From Actinomadura luteofluorescens (GTDB lineage Bacteria; Actinomycetota; Actinomycetes; Streptosporangiales; Streptosporangiaceae): 64,000 nucleotides of DNA. Below, one piece after another: positions 1 through 8,744 of this stretch. A program made the translations under genes and the position numbers. The DNA lies in assembly GCF_013409365.1 (NCBI RefSeq), contig NZ_JACCBA010000001.1:4092001-4156000 (forward strand), written 5' to 3'. The notes beneath the pieces are model-generated. The model was not told where the DNA came from. It searched no databases and saw only the letters and a list, made by a program, of their open reading frames with translations. Positions within the stretch are counted from its first letter, which is position 1. Each line of letters starts with the position of its first letter.

Positions 1-2
1 GC

Positions 3-251
3 CTCGCCGACCGCGGCGTCCTGTACGCGCCCGACTACGTGGTGAACTCCGGCGGCGTGATCCAGGTCGCGGACGAGATCGAGGGCTTCAACTTCGACCG
101 CGCCAAGGCCCGCGCCGCGGGCATCTACGACACCACCCGGAAGATCTTCGCGCTGGCCTCCGACGAGGGCGTCCCGCCGGCGGTGGCCGCCGACCGCCTC
201 GCGGAGCGGCGGATGTCGGAGGTCGGCAGGCTGCGCGGCATCCTTCTCTGA
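3..251 (+). CDS. Glu/Leu/Phe/Val dehydrogenase, C-terminal fragment
   Basis: The window opens inside this gene; 82 codons and the TGA are visible. The visible part contains [18 protein letters not shown], the late Rossmann-domain segment typical of leucine/valine dehydrogenases, followed by the C-terminal helices. These enzymes deaminate branched-chain amino acids with NAD+ in the cytoplasm. Valine dehydrogenase lies beside the DUF3073 and purM/purF genes in Streptomyces, and the same order is seen here, which favours valine or leucine dehydrogenase. The catalytic lysines lie outside the window, so the exact substrate cannot be assigned. Confidence 0.88.
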   Translation, partial: LADRGVLYAPDYVVNSGGVIQVADEIEGFNFDRAKARAAGIYDTTRKIFALASDEGVPPAVAADRLAERRMSEVGRLRGILL

Positions 252-343
252 GCTTCGCGGGGTACGGCCTCCGAGCTCGCGGAAGGCGCGGGCGGAGGGT
301 GCACTCCCTAGACCTGTTTAGACCGTTGCAAAACCGTTGTGAG

Positions 344-382
344 GGCCACCGTGGGGCGGCGTACGACCGTCCCACGGTGGCC
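344..382 (+). terminator. hairpin terminator after the dehydrogenase
   Basis: Arms ggccaccgtggg (344-355) and cccacggtggcc (371-382) pair perfectly over 12 bp around a 15-base loop. There is no long T run, as is common in high-GC actinomycetes. It lies about 90 bases past the dehydrogenase stop. Confidence 0.6.
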
Positions 383-472
383 TTCGCACGTTCACGTGAC
401 CACCGGATACACTGTTGTCATCAGCAACAGGGGCGCCGCCACGTACCGTCGATGTACCGAGCCAGGCGCAAA

Positions 473-492
473 ACGGGTACGGTTGTACCCGT
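473..492. promoter_or_regulatory. inverted repeat upstream of the DUF3073 gene
   Basis: acgggtac-ggtt-gtacccgt is an 8-bp perfect dyad with a 4-base centre, about 95 bases before the ATG of the DUF3073 gene. It could be an operator or a short RNA hairpin. I do not recognise the binding protein. Confidence 0.35.
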
Positions 493-585
493 GACTGACG
501 CATGGCTCATCAGGCACCGGTTCGTGTGGTACACGCGCGCGTTGATGGGCCCACGAAAGCCCTGACCATCGAGGGGGTCGAGCCA

Positions 586-792
586 ATGGGTCGCGGCCGA
601 GCCAAGGCCAAGCAGGTGAAGGTTGCCCGGCAGCTCAAATACAGCACCGGCAACACGGACCTCGACCGCCTGAAGGATGAACTAGGAGTCAGCGACTCCG
701 GCGAAGACTCCTATGACGAGCTCGCCGAGAAGTACGCCGACTACGCCGATGACTACGGCACGGAGACCCGCAAGGACGACACCTCCGGTTGA
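586..792 (+). CDS. DUF3073 domain-containing protein
   Basis: This encodes a 68-residue, highly charged cytoplasmic protein starting MGRGRAKAKQVKVARQLKYS, the hallmark of the actinobacterial DUF3073 family, with an acidic Tyr/Asp-rich tail (EKYADYADDYG). The start is set by the family N-terminus and a GAGGGGG ribosome site at 571-577, eight bases upstream. The basic head and acidic tail suggest a nucleic-acid or ribosome partner, but no function is established. Its place between the dehydrogenase and purM is conserved in Streptomyces. A strong terminator follows at once. Confidence 0.9.
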   Translation: MGRGRAKAKQVKVARQLKYSTGNTDLDRLKDELGVSDSGEDSYDELAEKYADYADDYGTETRKDDTSG

Positions 793-805
793 CCGGCAGA
801 CAGCA

Positions 806-835
806 CGCCACCGCCCGCACCGCCGGGCGGTGGCG
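806..835 (+). terminator. intrinsic terminator of the DUF3073 gene
   Basis: cgccaccgcccg (806-817) and cgggcggtggcg (824-835) form a perfect 12-bp stem with a 6-base loop, followed by tttgt. It lies 14 bases past the stop codon. Confidence 0.85.
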
Positions 836-1009
836 TTTGTCATGGGCCGGACCAGGTCCGGGGGCCGCCGCTCACGCTGAGCGACCCCACGGGCCGCGTT
901 CGGTGTCCGGCATGCCTCCGTTGCCCTGAGAGGTCCGGGAGGGGCTCAGCGTCCCGTTCAGCCCCGTCCGCGAGGTCGGGTGGGGCGGCGGGGTCCGCAG
1001 GCCGGCGGA

Positions 1010-2050
1010 TCAGCGGAAGGTCGCTTCGCCGGTTCCCTCGGTGATCTCACCGAGGACCCAGGACGGGACGCCGCGGGAGGTCAGCAGGCGGAGCGCCTCG
1101 TCGGCGCGGTCCGGGGCGACGATCGCGGCCATGCCGACTCCGAGGTTGAACGTCTTGTCCATCTCGGCCTGCGGCACGTCGCCGTGCGCCTGGAGCAGGC
1201 GGAACACGGCCGGGACCTCCCAGGACGAGCGGTCCAGCACGGCGTCCGCCCCGGGCGGCAGCGACCGGGCCAGGTTCGCCGCCAGCCCGCCGCCCGTGAT
1301 GTGCGCGAACGCCCGCGCCCCTCCGGTCTCGGCCAGGGCGAGGCAGTCCTTGGCGTAGATGCGCGTCGGGGTGAGGAGCTCCTCGCCCAGCGGACGGTCG
1401 AGATCGGCCGATCGTGACTCCAGCGTCAGATCCGTCGTCGCCAGGATGTGCCGGACGAGCGAGTACCCGTTCGAGTGGATCCCGGACGACGCCATGGCGA
1501 TCACGACGTCGCCCGCCCGCACGCGTTCGGGCCCGAGGATCCGGTCGGCTTCGACGACACCCGTCCCGGCGCCCGCCACGTCGAACTCGTCGGCCTCCAG
1601 CAGGCCGGGGTGCTCGGCGGTCTCGCCGCCCACGAGGGCGGCGCCGGCGAGAGCGCACGCGTCGGCGATCCCGCCGACGATGTCGGCGATGCGCTCCGGG
1701 ACGACCTTGCCGCAGGCGATGTAGTCGGTCATGAACAGCGGCTCGGCGCCGCACACCGCGAGGTCGTCGATGACCATGCCGACCAGGTCGTGCCCGATCG
1801 TGTCGTAGACGCCCAGGCGCCGCGCCAGGTCGACCTTGGTGCCGACGCCGTCCGTGGACGTCGCGAGCAGGGGCCTCTTGTAGCGCAGCAGTGCCGAGGC
1901 GTCGAAGAGCCCCGCGAACCCGCTGACGTCGTCGACGACCTCGGGCCGCCGCGAACGGGCCACCCGGGACTTCATCAGCTCGACGGCGCGCTCGCCCGCC
2001 GCGATGTCGACGCCTGCGGCCTCGTAGGAGGTCGTCGGGCGGTCCGTCAT
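1010..2050 (-). CDS. purM: phosphoribosylformylglycinamidine cyclo-ligase (AIR synthetase)
   Basis: PurM closes FGAM to aminoimidazole ribotide using ATP, step 5 of purine synthesis, in the cytosol. The 346-residue product is the usual length and has the family landmarks: YEAAGVDIAAGERAVELMK at the N-terminus, STDGVGTK, GGETAEHPG, SSGIHSNGYSLVR and ITGGGLAANLAR. The ATG overlaps the TGA of purF by four bases (ATGA, 2047-2050), so translation is probably coupled and the two genes form one operon. Another long open frame continues upstream through purF in this phase but is only antisense/shifted noise. Confidence 0.98.
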   Translation of the reverse strand: MTDRPTTSYEAAGVDIAAGERAVELMKSRVARSRRPEVVDDVSGFAGLFDASALLRYKRPLLATSTDGVGTKVDLARRLGVYDTIGHDLVGMVIDDLAVCGAEPLFMTDYIACGKVVPERIADIVGGIADACALAGAALVGGETAEHPGLLEADEFDVAGAGTGVVEADRILGPERVRAGDVVIAMASSGIHSNGYSLVRHILATTDLTLESRSADLDRPLGEELLTPTRIYAKDCLALAETGGARAFAHITGGGLAANLARSLPPGADAVLDRSSWEVPAVFRLLQAHGDVPQAEMDKTFNLGVGMAAIVAPDRADEALRLLTSRGVPSWVLGEITEGTGEATFR

Positions 2051-3501
2051 CGGGTGGCCTCCAGCAGGTGCTTGCCGCGGGCGTCCTGCTCCACCGGGAT
2101 CGGGTACTGGCCGTCGAAGCACGCCCGGCACAGCTCGTCCTTCGCGATCTGCGAGGCGGAGATCAGCTCCTCCAGGGAGACGTAGCCGAGCGAGTCGGCG
2201 CCGATGGAGTCGCGGATCTCCTCCACCGACAGGTTCCCGGCGATCAGCTCGGCCCGGGTCGCGAAGTCGATGCCGTAGAAGCACGGCCAGGCGACGGGCG
2301 GGCTGGAGATCCGCACGTGCACCTCGGCGGCGCCCGCGTCCCGCAGCATCGACACGATGGCGCGCTGGGTGTTGCCGCGCACGATCGAGTCGTCCACCAC
2401 GACCAGGCGCTTGCCCTCGATCGCCTCCCGCAGCGGGTTCAGCTTCAGGCGGATGCCGAGCTGGCGGATCGTCTGGGACGGCTGGATGAACGTCCGGCCG
2501 ACGTAGGAGTTCTTGACCAGGCCCTGGCCGTAGGGGATGCCGGACGCCTCGGCGTAGCCGATCGCGGCCGGCGTGCCCGACTCGGGCGTCGGGATGACCA
2601 TGTCGGCCTCGACGGGGTGCTCGCGGGCCAGCCGCCGCCCGACCTCGACGCGGGTGGCCTGGACGCTGCGCCCGGCGATCGTCGTGTCGGGCCGCGCCAG
2701 GTACACGTACTCGAACAGGCAGCCCTTCGGGCGCGCCTCGGCGAACCGCTCGGACCGCACGCCCTCGCCGTCGAGCGCGATCAGCTCGCCCGGCTCGATC
2801 TCCCGGACGAACCGGGCGCCGACGATGTCGAGCCCGGCCGTCTCCGAGGCGACCACCCAGCCGCGGTCCTCCAGGGAGCCGAGCACGAGCGGCCGGATGC
2901 CCTCGGGGTCGCGGGCCGCGTAGAGCGTCCCCTCGTCCATGAAGACCAGGGAGAACGCGCCGCGGGTCGCGGGGAGGATCTCCCGCGCCGCCTCCAGGGC
3001 GCCGCCCTGGCCGCGGGCGGCGAGCAGGGCGGTGAGGACCTCGGTGTCGGTCGTGGCGGTCAACTCGCCCGGGTCCAGCCGCGCGGCCAGTTCGGGCGTG
3101 TTGATGAGGTTGCCGTTGTGGACGAGCGCGAGCCCGCCGTCGTCGGTGGACCGGAACGTGGGCTGCGCGTTCTCCCACGTGGGCGAGCCGGTCGTGGAGT
3201 AGCGGCAGTGGCCGACGGCGATGTGGCCGCGCAGCGTGTTCAGCACCGACTCGTCGAAGACCTGGGCGACGAGGCCCATGTCCTTGAAGACGACGATGCG
3301 CGAGCCGTCGCTCACGGCGATGCCCGCCGACTCTTGCCCGCGGTGCTGGAGCGCGTACAGCCCGTAGTACGTGAGCTTGCTCACTTCGGCCCGGGCCGCC
3401 TGTTCGGCGGGGACCCAGACGCCGAAGACGCCGCAGGCGTCCTGCGGAGCACGGTCGGAGGGATCGATGTCGTGGCTCAGACGTCCGTCACGGAGAGGCA
3501 C
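2047..3501 (-). CDS. purF: amidophosphoribosyltransferase
   Basis: PurF makes 5-phosphoribosylamine from PRPP and glutamine, the committed step of purine synthesis. The 484-residue product shows a short propeptide, the N-terminal nucleophile Cys at about residue 23 in DACGVFGVW, glutaminase motifs HCRYSTTG and LVHNGNL, and the PRPP loop VVVDDSIVRGNTQ near residue 365. The GTG at 3501 is the most upstream start that still gives a normal propeptide; no good Shine-Dalgarno is seen, so it may be leaderless or start slightly differently. It is the first gene of the purF-purM operon and lies about 130 bases from a divergent membrane-protein gene. Confidence 0.97.
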   Translation of the reverse strand: MPLRDGRLSHDIDPSDRAPQDACGVFGVWVPAEQAARAEVSKLTYYGLYALQHRGQESAGIAVSDGSRIVVFKDMGLVAQVFDESVLNTLRGHIAVGHCRYSTTGSPTWENAQPTFRSTDDGGLALVHNGNLINTPELAARLDPGELTATTDTEVLTALLAARGQGGALEAAREILPATRGAFSLVFMDEGTLYAARDPEGIRPLVLGSLEDRGWVVASETAGLDIVGARFVREIEPGELIALDGEGVRSERFAEARPKGCLFEYVYLARPDTTIAGRSVQATRVEVGRRLAREHPVEADMVIPTPESGTPAAIGYAEASGIPYGQGLVKNSYVGRTFIQPSQTIRQLGIRLKLNPLREAIEGKRLVVVDDSIVRGNTQRAIVSMLRDAGAAEVHVRISSPPVAWPCFYGIDFATRAELIAGNLSVEEIRDSIGADSLGYVSLEELISASQIAKDELCRACFDGQYPIPVEQDARGKHLLEATR

Positions 3502-3629
3502 GTTCGCCAGTCTAGATGCCCGGTTCACCTGCTCCGATCGGTGGCATCTCCTTAACCGACCTTTACTCCCCGAAACCACGGGGATCACGTGGTGCGGGGG
3601 AATCTGGGGGACGACACGTGGAGGAACGC

Positions 3630-3995
3630 ATGACCATGCCCGGGTACCGGACCTACTCGCCCCCCGCTCCGCCGAGGCGGAGCACCCTGGCGCGGTCCTC
3701 CCAGGTGCTCGGAATCGTCGGCCTGGCAGGGCTCGCGGTGTGCTTCGCGGGGATGATCCCGGCGCTCGTGGGCCTCGTCCTCGGGACGGTGGCGCTCGTG
3801 CGCCGCGCCCCCGACCGGCGCCCCGCCCTCGTGGGGGTGGTCTGCTCCGCGATCGCCCTGCTGATCGGTTCCGGGACGCTCTTCTGGCTGCTGAGCAAAG
3901 CGGCCCAGTGCGGGGACGCGGCCCGGTACCCGGACGACGTGTCGCGGCGGAACTGCGTCGAACGCGAATTCCCGTTCGCCCAGGCGACCCCCTGA
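3630..3995 (+). CDS. small two-helix membrane protein (DUF4190-like)
   Basis: This 121-residue protein has a Pro/Tyr-rich cytoplasmic head (PGYRTYSPPAPPRRS), two membrane helices at roughly residues 25-57 and 67-90, and a short tail with two cysteines. This layout resembles the DUF4190-type actinobacterial membrane proteins of unknown role. ATG 3630 has GGAGGA at 3620-3625; ATG 3636 is an alternative with better spacing. It is divergent from purF and is not expected to act in purine synthesis. Confidence 0.7.
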   Translation: MTMPGYRTYSPPAPPRRSTLARSSQVLGIVGLAGLAVCFAGMIPALVGLVLGTVALVRRAPDRRPALVGVVCSAIALLIGSGTLFWLLSKAAQCGDAARYPDDVSRRNCVEREFPFAQATP

Positions 3996-4004
3996 CGCCG
4001 GGGT

Positions 4005-4646
4005 TCAGGCGCCCGGCTGGTCGGCCAGGGAACGGACGGCCTCCTGCCCGAGCGCCGAGGCGTACACGCGCAGATCGTCGACGAGGCCGCCGAAACCGGG
4101 CTTGGCAGGCTCTTTGCCCAGGTAGAAGGGCCCGGCCGGGGTGACCACGGGATGTTCCAGCGAGACGGCGGAGTCCTTCTCGCCGTCGATGTAGAGGGCC
4201 ATGCCCCGGGTGTCCACGACGAAGGCGATGTGCGCCCATTCGCCCACGGCCAGCCGGGCCTTGCTGTCGACGTACTCGGGGCCCTTCACCGTGAACAGCT
4301 GGACGCGGAGCCTCATCGCGTCCGGGTACAGCCAAAGGCCCAGACCGCGCGCGTCGTTCTCGGCGACGGGCCTGTAGAGGAGGCTGCGCCACTCGCCCGT
4401 GGGCCCCTCGTCGACTCGGACGAAGAAAGCCAGGCCGAACCCGAAGATCTGGCTGAGGACGAGCTGCGGCGCCGCGGGGATCACGGCGCGGTCATTCTCG
4501 CCGAGCGACAGCGCCTCCCCGTCCCGTCCGGGGACGATCCGGGCGTTCTCCGCAAGCTCGGCGGCGGGGGCGGCGGCTCCTGCGGTGTCGGCGGCCCGGC
4601 GGCCGTCCACGGTGCCGGCGTCGAACGTCCAGTGCGCGATCAGCAC
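4005..4646 (-). CDS. LamG/concanavalin-like fold protein
   Basis: A 213-residue single-domain protein starts LIAHWTFDAGTVDG and ends DDLRVYASALGQEAVRSL. These are the first and last strands of the LamG (laminin-G type 3) jelly roll, with AHIAFVVDTRGMALYIDG in between. Such domains bind sugars or act as adhesion modules; no catalytic residues are seen. There is no signal peptide, so export is uncertain. I chose GTG 4646 because GGAGG sits eight bases upstream; a longer frame reaches 4676. It converges on the membrane-protein gene ending at 3995. Confidence 0.72.
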   Translation of the reverse strand: MLIAHWTFDAGTVDGRRAADTAGAAAPAAELAENARIVPGRDGEALSLGENDRAVIPAAPQLVLSQIFGFGLAFFVRVDEGPTGEWRSLLYRPVAENDARGLGLWLYPDAMRLRVQLFTVKGPEYVDSKARLAVGEWAHIAFVVDTRGMALYIDGEKDSAVSLEHPVVTPAGPFYLGKEPAKPGFGGLVDDLRVYASALGQEAVRSLADQPGA

Positions 4647-4740
4647 GGGGATCACCTCCGGTAAGGCCCGCGTCACCCGCGCACGCTATGCGCGCCTCCC
4701 CCACCGAGTCGCGAGGCCGCCGTCAGTCGCGGGGCCGCCT

Positions 4741-5184
4741 TCAGTCGAGGGGGAGGGGGAGGTGGGGTGTCAGGTCGGCGCGCGGGCCGCTCGCCCGGAC
4801 GCGGCCGTTCGACGCCGCGTCTTCCCAGGTGAGGCGGCCGGTGGCGAGCGCGATCCACGTGGCGGCGTCCATCTCCACCACATTCGGTGGCGTACCCCGG
4901 GTATGGTGCGGGCCGTCGATGCACTGAACGGCGGCGTGCGGCGGTACCCGGACCTCCACCGAACGTCCCGGGGCCAGCTCGGCCAGCCGGTCGAGCAGGT
5001 ACCGCACCGCTCCCCTGACCACCGGACGGCTCGGTTCGGCGGCTCCCGCCTCGACGCCGGCGAGGACCGTGTCCAGAGCCGCGCGGCGCAGCGCGGCGGG
5101 CTCGTCCGCGCCGGTGTAGGGCGCCAGCCCGAGCGCGGCGCGCTGCTCGTTCAGCACGGTGGAGGAAAGCGGTGTTCGCGGCAT
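4741..5184 (-). CDS. sterol carrier (SCP-like) family protein
   Basis: The product is 147 residues. [37 protein letters not shown] matches, in parts, the bacterial SCP-ortholog family that is regularly found beside purF in actinobacteria; [16 protein letters not shown] is the most telling stretch. The domain has an SCP2-like lipid-binding fold, and its ligand is unknown. The ATG at 5184 lacks a clear ribosome site. It is divergent from the Ser/Thr kinase, with about 130 bases between them. The start could be a few codons off. Confidence 0.8.
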   Translation of the reverse strand: MPRTPLSSTVLNEQRAALGLAPYTGADEPAALRRAALDTVLAGVEAGAAEPSRPVVRGAVRYLLDRLAELAPGRSVEVRVPPHAAVQCIDGPHHTRGTPPNVVEMDAATWIALATGRLTWEDAASNGRVRASGPRADLTPHLPLPLD

Positions 5185-5313
5185 CGCGCAAAACGCTACC
5201 GGGTCATCCTCGGTGCCGCGCAGGCGGTAGAAAGGACCCCGGTGCCAGGCATGGGGGCGCAGGGAACGGGGAGGCCGGGGACGCCGTCCCCGGAGGAGAC
5301 GGAGGTTCGTCAG

Positions 5314-7296
5314 ATGCCCGAGGCGCTGCCCCTGCAGCCGGGTGACCCGAGACGGCTCGGATCGTTCGAGATCACGGGACGGCTCGGCGTGGGCGAGCAG
5401 GGCGCCGTCTTCCTCGGCAGCGACCCGTCCGGACGACCCGTCGCCGTGAAGGTCCTGCACGTGCGGTTGAGCGGCGAGCCGGTCGCGCGGTCGCGCTTCG
5501 CCGACGCGTTCGCCCCGGCCCGCAAGGTGACCGGCTTCTGCACGGCGGCGATCCTGCACGCCGACGTGGAGGGCGACCGCCCCTACGTGGTGAGCGAGTG
5601 GGTGGACGGGCCGTCCCTCCAGCAGCTCGTGGACGAGGAGGGCGTGCGCGGCGTCGTCGTCGTGGAACGCGTGGCGATCGGGATGGCGGTCGCCCTGGCC
5701 GCCGTCCACCGCGCGGGCGCCGTCCACCATGATCTGAAACCCGGGAACGTTCTTCTCGGCCGGCACGGCCCCCGGATGAGCGATTTCGCCATCGCCCACG
5801 CCATGGAGGCCGTGAACGTGGCGTTCCGCGGCCATATGACCGAGGACCCCGCCTACAAGTCCCCCGAGCAGCTGAGCGGCATGGGCATCGGCCCGGCCGC
5901 CGACGTGTTCGCGTGGGCGTCGACCGTCCTGTTCGCCGCCTCGGGCAGGCCGCCGTTCGGCGAGGGCTCGCCGTCCGAGGTGATGCAGCGGATCGTCTAC
6001 GACGAGGCCGACCTGTCGGAAGTGCCCGACTCCCTGCGCGAGGTGGTGGAGGCCGCCCTGGCCAAGGACCCGGCCGAGCGTCCGATGGCCAGGACGATCC
6101 TCGAACGGCTGCTGGGCAAGGGCAGCGCGCTCGCTGAGCGCCTGCCGACCTCGATGGTCGAGGAAGGCCGCGCCCTCGCGACGGGCGTGATGGTCCGCCA
6201 CAACCTGCCACGGGTCACGCCGCCGCCGCGTTCCCCCATGGGAGCGCCGGGGAACCCCATGGGAGCCGCTCCTCCGGCCGGATTCACGCCGAGCCCTGCC
6301 ATGCCTCCAGGTCCGGTGCCCGGACCGCCCCCGGCTCCCGTGCTCGGACCGCCGCCGGCTCCCGTGCTCGGACCGCCGCCGGGTTCGCCGTCGGGGCCGG
6401 TCGCGGACTCCGCCTCGCCATCCGTGCCGCTGCTCGGGAAGCTCGCGCGCTCCCGCCGCGCGCGTCCGGAGCCTGAGCGGGAGCCCGAACCGCCCGCCGC
6501 CGACCTCGACCCCGCCGCGTTCGAGGCCACCACGACCTTCGACGCGGTCGGCACGAACCGGCCCGGGCAGCAGGCCCGGACGGGCGGTGGCGACCAGGCG
6601 GAGCAGACCACGCGGTTCGACGCCGTCGCTTCCGAGCGGACGGCGACGTTCGACGCGCCCGTCCCCGAGCGGACGGCCACGTTCGACGCCGTCGACATGC
6701 CCCCGGCCGACCCCACCGCCCCGAACCCCCTCATTCCGGGGCTGGGGCAGGGGCGCGAGGGCAGCGGCGGGCACCGCTCCCCCAACCGTTCCTCGCCGTT
6801 CGGGGCCCTCGCGAAGATGCGGCGCCCCGGCAACCACGTCCTCGGCCTGGCGCTGTCGCTGGTCATCGGCGTCAGCGTCGGCGTCGCCATCATCGCCCTG
6901 GTGCTGTGGCCGCAGTTGAAGGCGGACGACGACGGGTCGCCGTCCGACAGCACCAACACGTCCGACAACCGCCCGGTGACCACGATCCCGGCCTCGTTCG
7001 CCGGGACGTGGAAGGGGACGGTGGTCAACACGGGCCGCAACGCGTCCTTCCCCGTGGAGATCACGTTCCAGACCGGCGGGACGACCGGGCGCGCCCTGTA
7101 CCCGCGGGAGAACTGCGACGGCACCCTGCGGCTCGCCCGGGGCACCGAGAGCGCGCTGAAGATGAACCTGGACATCGGCAAGCCGTGCACGTCCGGGATC
7201 GTCCAGGTCACCCGGCAGCCCGACGGGACGCTCCAGTACACCTGGACGAAGCCGGGGACGAGCCTCGGCTACGGGGGGCGGCTCAGCCGGGGCTGA
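5314..7296 (+). CDS. membrane-anchored serine/threonine protein kinase (Hanks type)
   Basis: The 660-residue product has an N-terminal kinase domain (about 16-270), a Pro-rich linker, one membrane helix near 508-530 and an extracellular domain of about 110 residues starting [16 protein letters not shown]-binding glycines ([11 protein letters not shown]), VAVK lysine and the catalytic loop [11 protein letters not shown] are present. The loop reads HHD instead of HRD and the metal motif reads DFA instead of DFG, so activity may be altered. The linker carries four TFDA/RFDA motifs preceded by threonines (about 406-460), possible phospho-acceptor sites for FHA partners. ATG 5314 has GGAGG eight bases upstream. 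It may sense a cell-envelope ligand. Confidence 0.9.
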   Translation: MPEALPLQPGDPRRLGSFEITGRLGVGEQGAVFLGSDPSGRPVAVKVLHVRLSGEPVARSRFADAFAPARKVTGFCTAAILHADVEGDRPYVVSEWVDGPSLQQLVDEEGVRGVVVVERVAIGMAVALAAVHRAGAVHHDLKPGNVLLGRHGPRMSDFAIAHAMEAVNVAFRGHMTEDPAYKSPEQLSGMGIGPAADVFAWASTVLFAASGRPPFGEGSPSEVMQRIVYDEADLSEVPDSLREVVEAALAKDPAERPMARTILERLLGKGSALAERLPTSMVEEGRALATGVMVRHNLPRVTPPPRSPMGAPGNPMGAAPPAGFTPSPAMPPGPVPGPPPAPVLGPPPAPVLGPPPGSPSGPVADSASPSVPLLGKLARSRRARPEPEREPEPPAADLDPAAFEATTTFDAVGTNRPGQQARTGGGDQAEQTTRFDAVASERTATFDAPVPERTATFDAVDMPPADPTAPNPLIPGLGQGREGSGGHRSPNRSSPFGALAKMRRPGNHVLGLALSLVIGVSVGVAIIALVLWPQLKADDDGSPSDSTNTSDNRPVTTIPASFAGTWKGTVVNTGRNASFPVEITFQTGGTTGRALYPRENCDGTLRLARGTESALKMNLDIGKPCTSGIVQVTRQPDGTLQYTWTKPGTSLGYGGRLSRG

Positions 7297-7432
7297 CCTG
7301 CTTCTGCCACCTCCGGCAATGCGTCCATTTTGTCGCCTCTTATCAGGACAGTTCCGCTAAGGTTTCCCCTCGATCGAAACCATCGATCATGGGCGGGACG
7401 CCTGCGCGCGCTCCCCTGCAGAAGGAGGCGCT

Positions 7433-8596
7433 TTGCGGGTTGTCCACCGTAGGCTGCTGCTCGTCGGCTCGGTCGCGGCGTGCCTCGGCGCCGCCGCCGC
7501 GCTCCCGGTGCTCGCCGACGACTCGTCGTCGCTGGTGAAGGTGACGGCGGCGGGGGGCACCCCGGTGCCCGGCCGCTACATCGTCACCCTGAAGACCGGA
7601 GCGTCCACCGACGCCGCCGCCAAGAAGGTCAGGGCGACCGGCGTCCGGCGCTTCGACGGCGTCCTGAACGGCTTCGCCGCGAAGCTCACCGACGACCAGG
7701 TGAACAAGTTGCGCCGCGACGACCGCGTCGCCGCGATCGAGCAGGACCAGATCGTCAAGGCCACCACGACCCAGCGCGCGCCGCTGCCCTGGGGCCTCGA
7801 CCGCATCGACCAGCGGTCGGCGAAGCTGTCCAAGACCTACACCTACAAGTCGTCCGGCAAGGGCGTGAACGCCTACATCGTCGACACCGGACTGGACGTC
7901 GGGCACAAGGAGTTCGGCGGCCGCGCCTCCATCGCCTGGGCGGCGAGCAGGTTCAACGGCGACGGACGCGACTGCAACGGGCACGGCACCCACGTCGCGG
8001 GCATCATCGGCTCCAAGACCTACGGCGCCGCCAAGTCCGTGAAGCTGCGCGCCCTGCGCGTCCTCGACTGCAACGGCGAGGGCTCGATGTCGGACATCGT
8101 CGACGCCGCCAACTGGCTGCGCACCCACGCCGCCAAGCCGGCCGTGGCGAACATGTCCCTCGGCGGCCCCAAGTCCACCGCGGTGAACACCGCCGTGATG
8201 AACCTGTCCAAGTCCGGGGTGTTCACCTCCGTCGCCGCCGGCAACGAGAACGTCGACGCGTGCAAGGTCTCGCCGGCCGGCGCGGGCTGGGTCATGGCGG
8301 TCGGCGCGACCACCAAGAGCGACACGCGCGCCTCGTTCTCCAACTGGGGCAAGTGCGTCGACATCAACGCCCCCGGCTACGGCGTCTACTCCACCTGGCC
8401 CGGCAACCGCAGCAAGGCGCTCAGCGGGACGTCCATGGCCGCCCCCTACGTCAGCGGTGTCGCCGCCCTCTACCTGTCGACCCACCCGAAGGCCACCTTC
8501 CCGACGGTGCAGAAGGTGCTGAACGACAATTCCACCCACACCCTCAAGGGTCTGCGTTCGCAGCCCAACAGGCTCCTGTGGAAGGGCAAGCTGTGA
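7433..8596 (+). CDS. secreted S8 family serine peptidase (subtilisin-like)
   Basis: This 387-residue protein carries a signal peptide (RRLLLVGSVAACLGAAAALPVLA), an I9 inhibitor propeptide (PGRYIVTLKTG, about 43-105) and a peptidase S8 domain. The catalytic triad is visible: Asp in YIVDTGLD (about 150), His in NGHGTHVAG (about 183) and Ser in SGTSMAAPYVSG (about 333). It resembles secreted proteinase K-type enzymes of actinomycetes. A TTG start at 7433 is chosen because AAGGAGG sits four bases upstream and the signal peptide begins right after; no ATG or GTG fits. A hairpin terminator follows. Confidence 0.95.
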   Translation: MRVVHRRLLLVGSVAACLGAAAALPVLADDSSSLVKVTAAGGTPVPGRYIVTLKTGASTDAAAKKVRATGVRRFDGVLNGFAAKLTDDQVNKLRRDDRVAAIEQDQIVKATTTQRAPLPWGLDRIDQRSAKLSKTYTYKSSGKGVNAYIVDTGLDVGHKEFGGRASIAWAASRFNGDGRDCNGHGTHVAGIIGSKTYGAAKSVKLRALRVLDCNGEGSMSDIVDAANWLRTHAAKPAVANMSLGGPKSTAVNTAVMNLSKSGVFTSVAAGNENVDACKVSPAGAGWVMAVGATTKSDTRASFSNWGKCVDINAPGYGVYSTWPGNRSKALSGTSMAAPYVSGVAALYLSTHPKATFPTVQKVLNDNSTHTLKGLRSQPNRLLWKGKL

Positions 8597-8614
8597 GTCC
8601 CGTCACGTAAGATG

Positions 8615-8641
8615 GCCCGGCTCCCAGCAAGGGAGCCGGGC
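8615..8641 (+). terminator. terminator of the subtilisin gene
   Basis: gcccggctccc (8615-8625) and gggagccgggc (8631-8641) pair over 11 bp around agcaa. It lies 18 bases past the stop; there is no T run. Confidence 0.75.
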
Positions 8642-8744
8642 ATCTCGCGCCTTCGCCACGTCCCATTACCGCAGGGTTTACCCTTGGCGAGGCAGACGGC
8701 TCTTTAACGTCCATTGACCTTTGGCCATGACGAGAGGAGAACAC

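Larger units (their letters stand above)
252..585. other. intergenic region before the DUF3073 gene
   Basis: This 334-base stretch has no convincing gene. It holds a strong hairpin at 344-382 and an inverted repeat at 473-492, described separately. A reading frame from 502 runs in phase into the DUF3073 gene, but the conserved family start is the ATG at 586, so I treat the upstream part as leader. Confidence 0.5.

Noticed and set aside
2051..3178. Long open frame extending purM upstream by about 375 codons
   Set aside because: It overlaps purF in another phase, is Arg/Pro-rich, and the PurM family start is the ATG that overlaps the purF stop.
4399..5313. In-frame extension of the Ser/Thr kinase upstream to 4399
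   Set aside because: It runs antisense through two real genes; ATG 5314 has a good ribosome site and the kinase domain starts just after.
8721..8744. Start of the secreted coiled-coil protein at 8721 or 8727
   Set aside because: GAGGAGA at 8733-8739 is correctly spaced only for GTG 8745, and the signal peptide follows from there.
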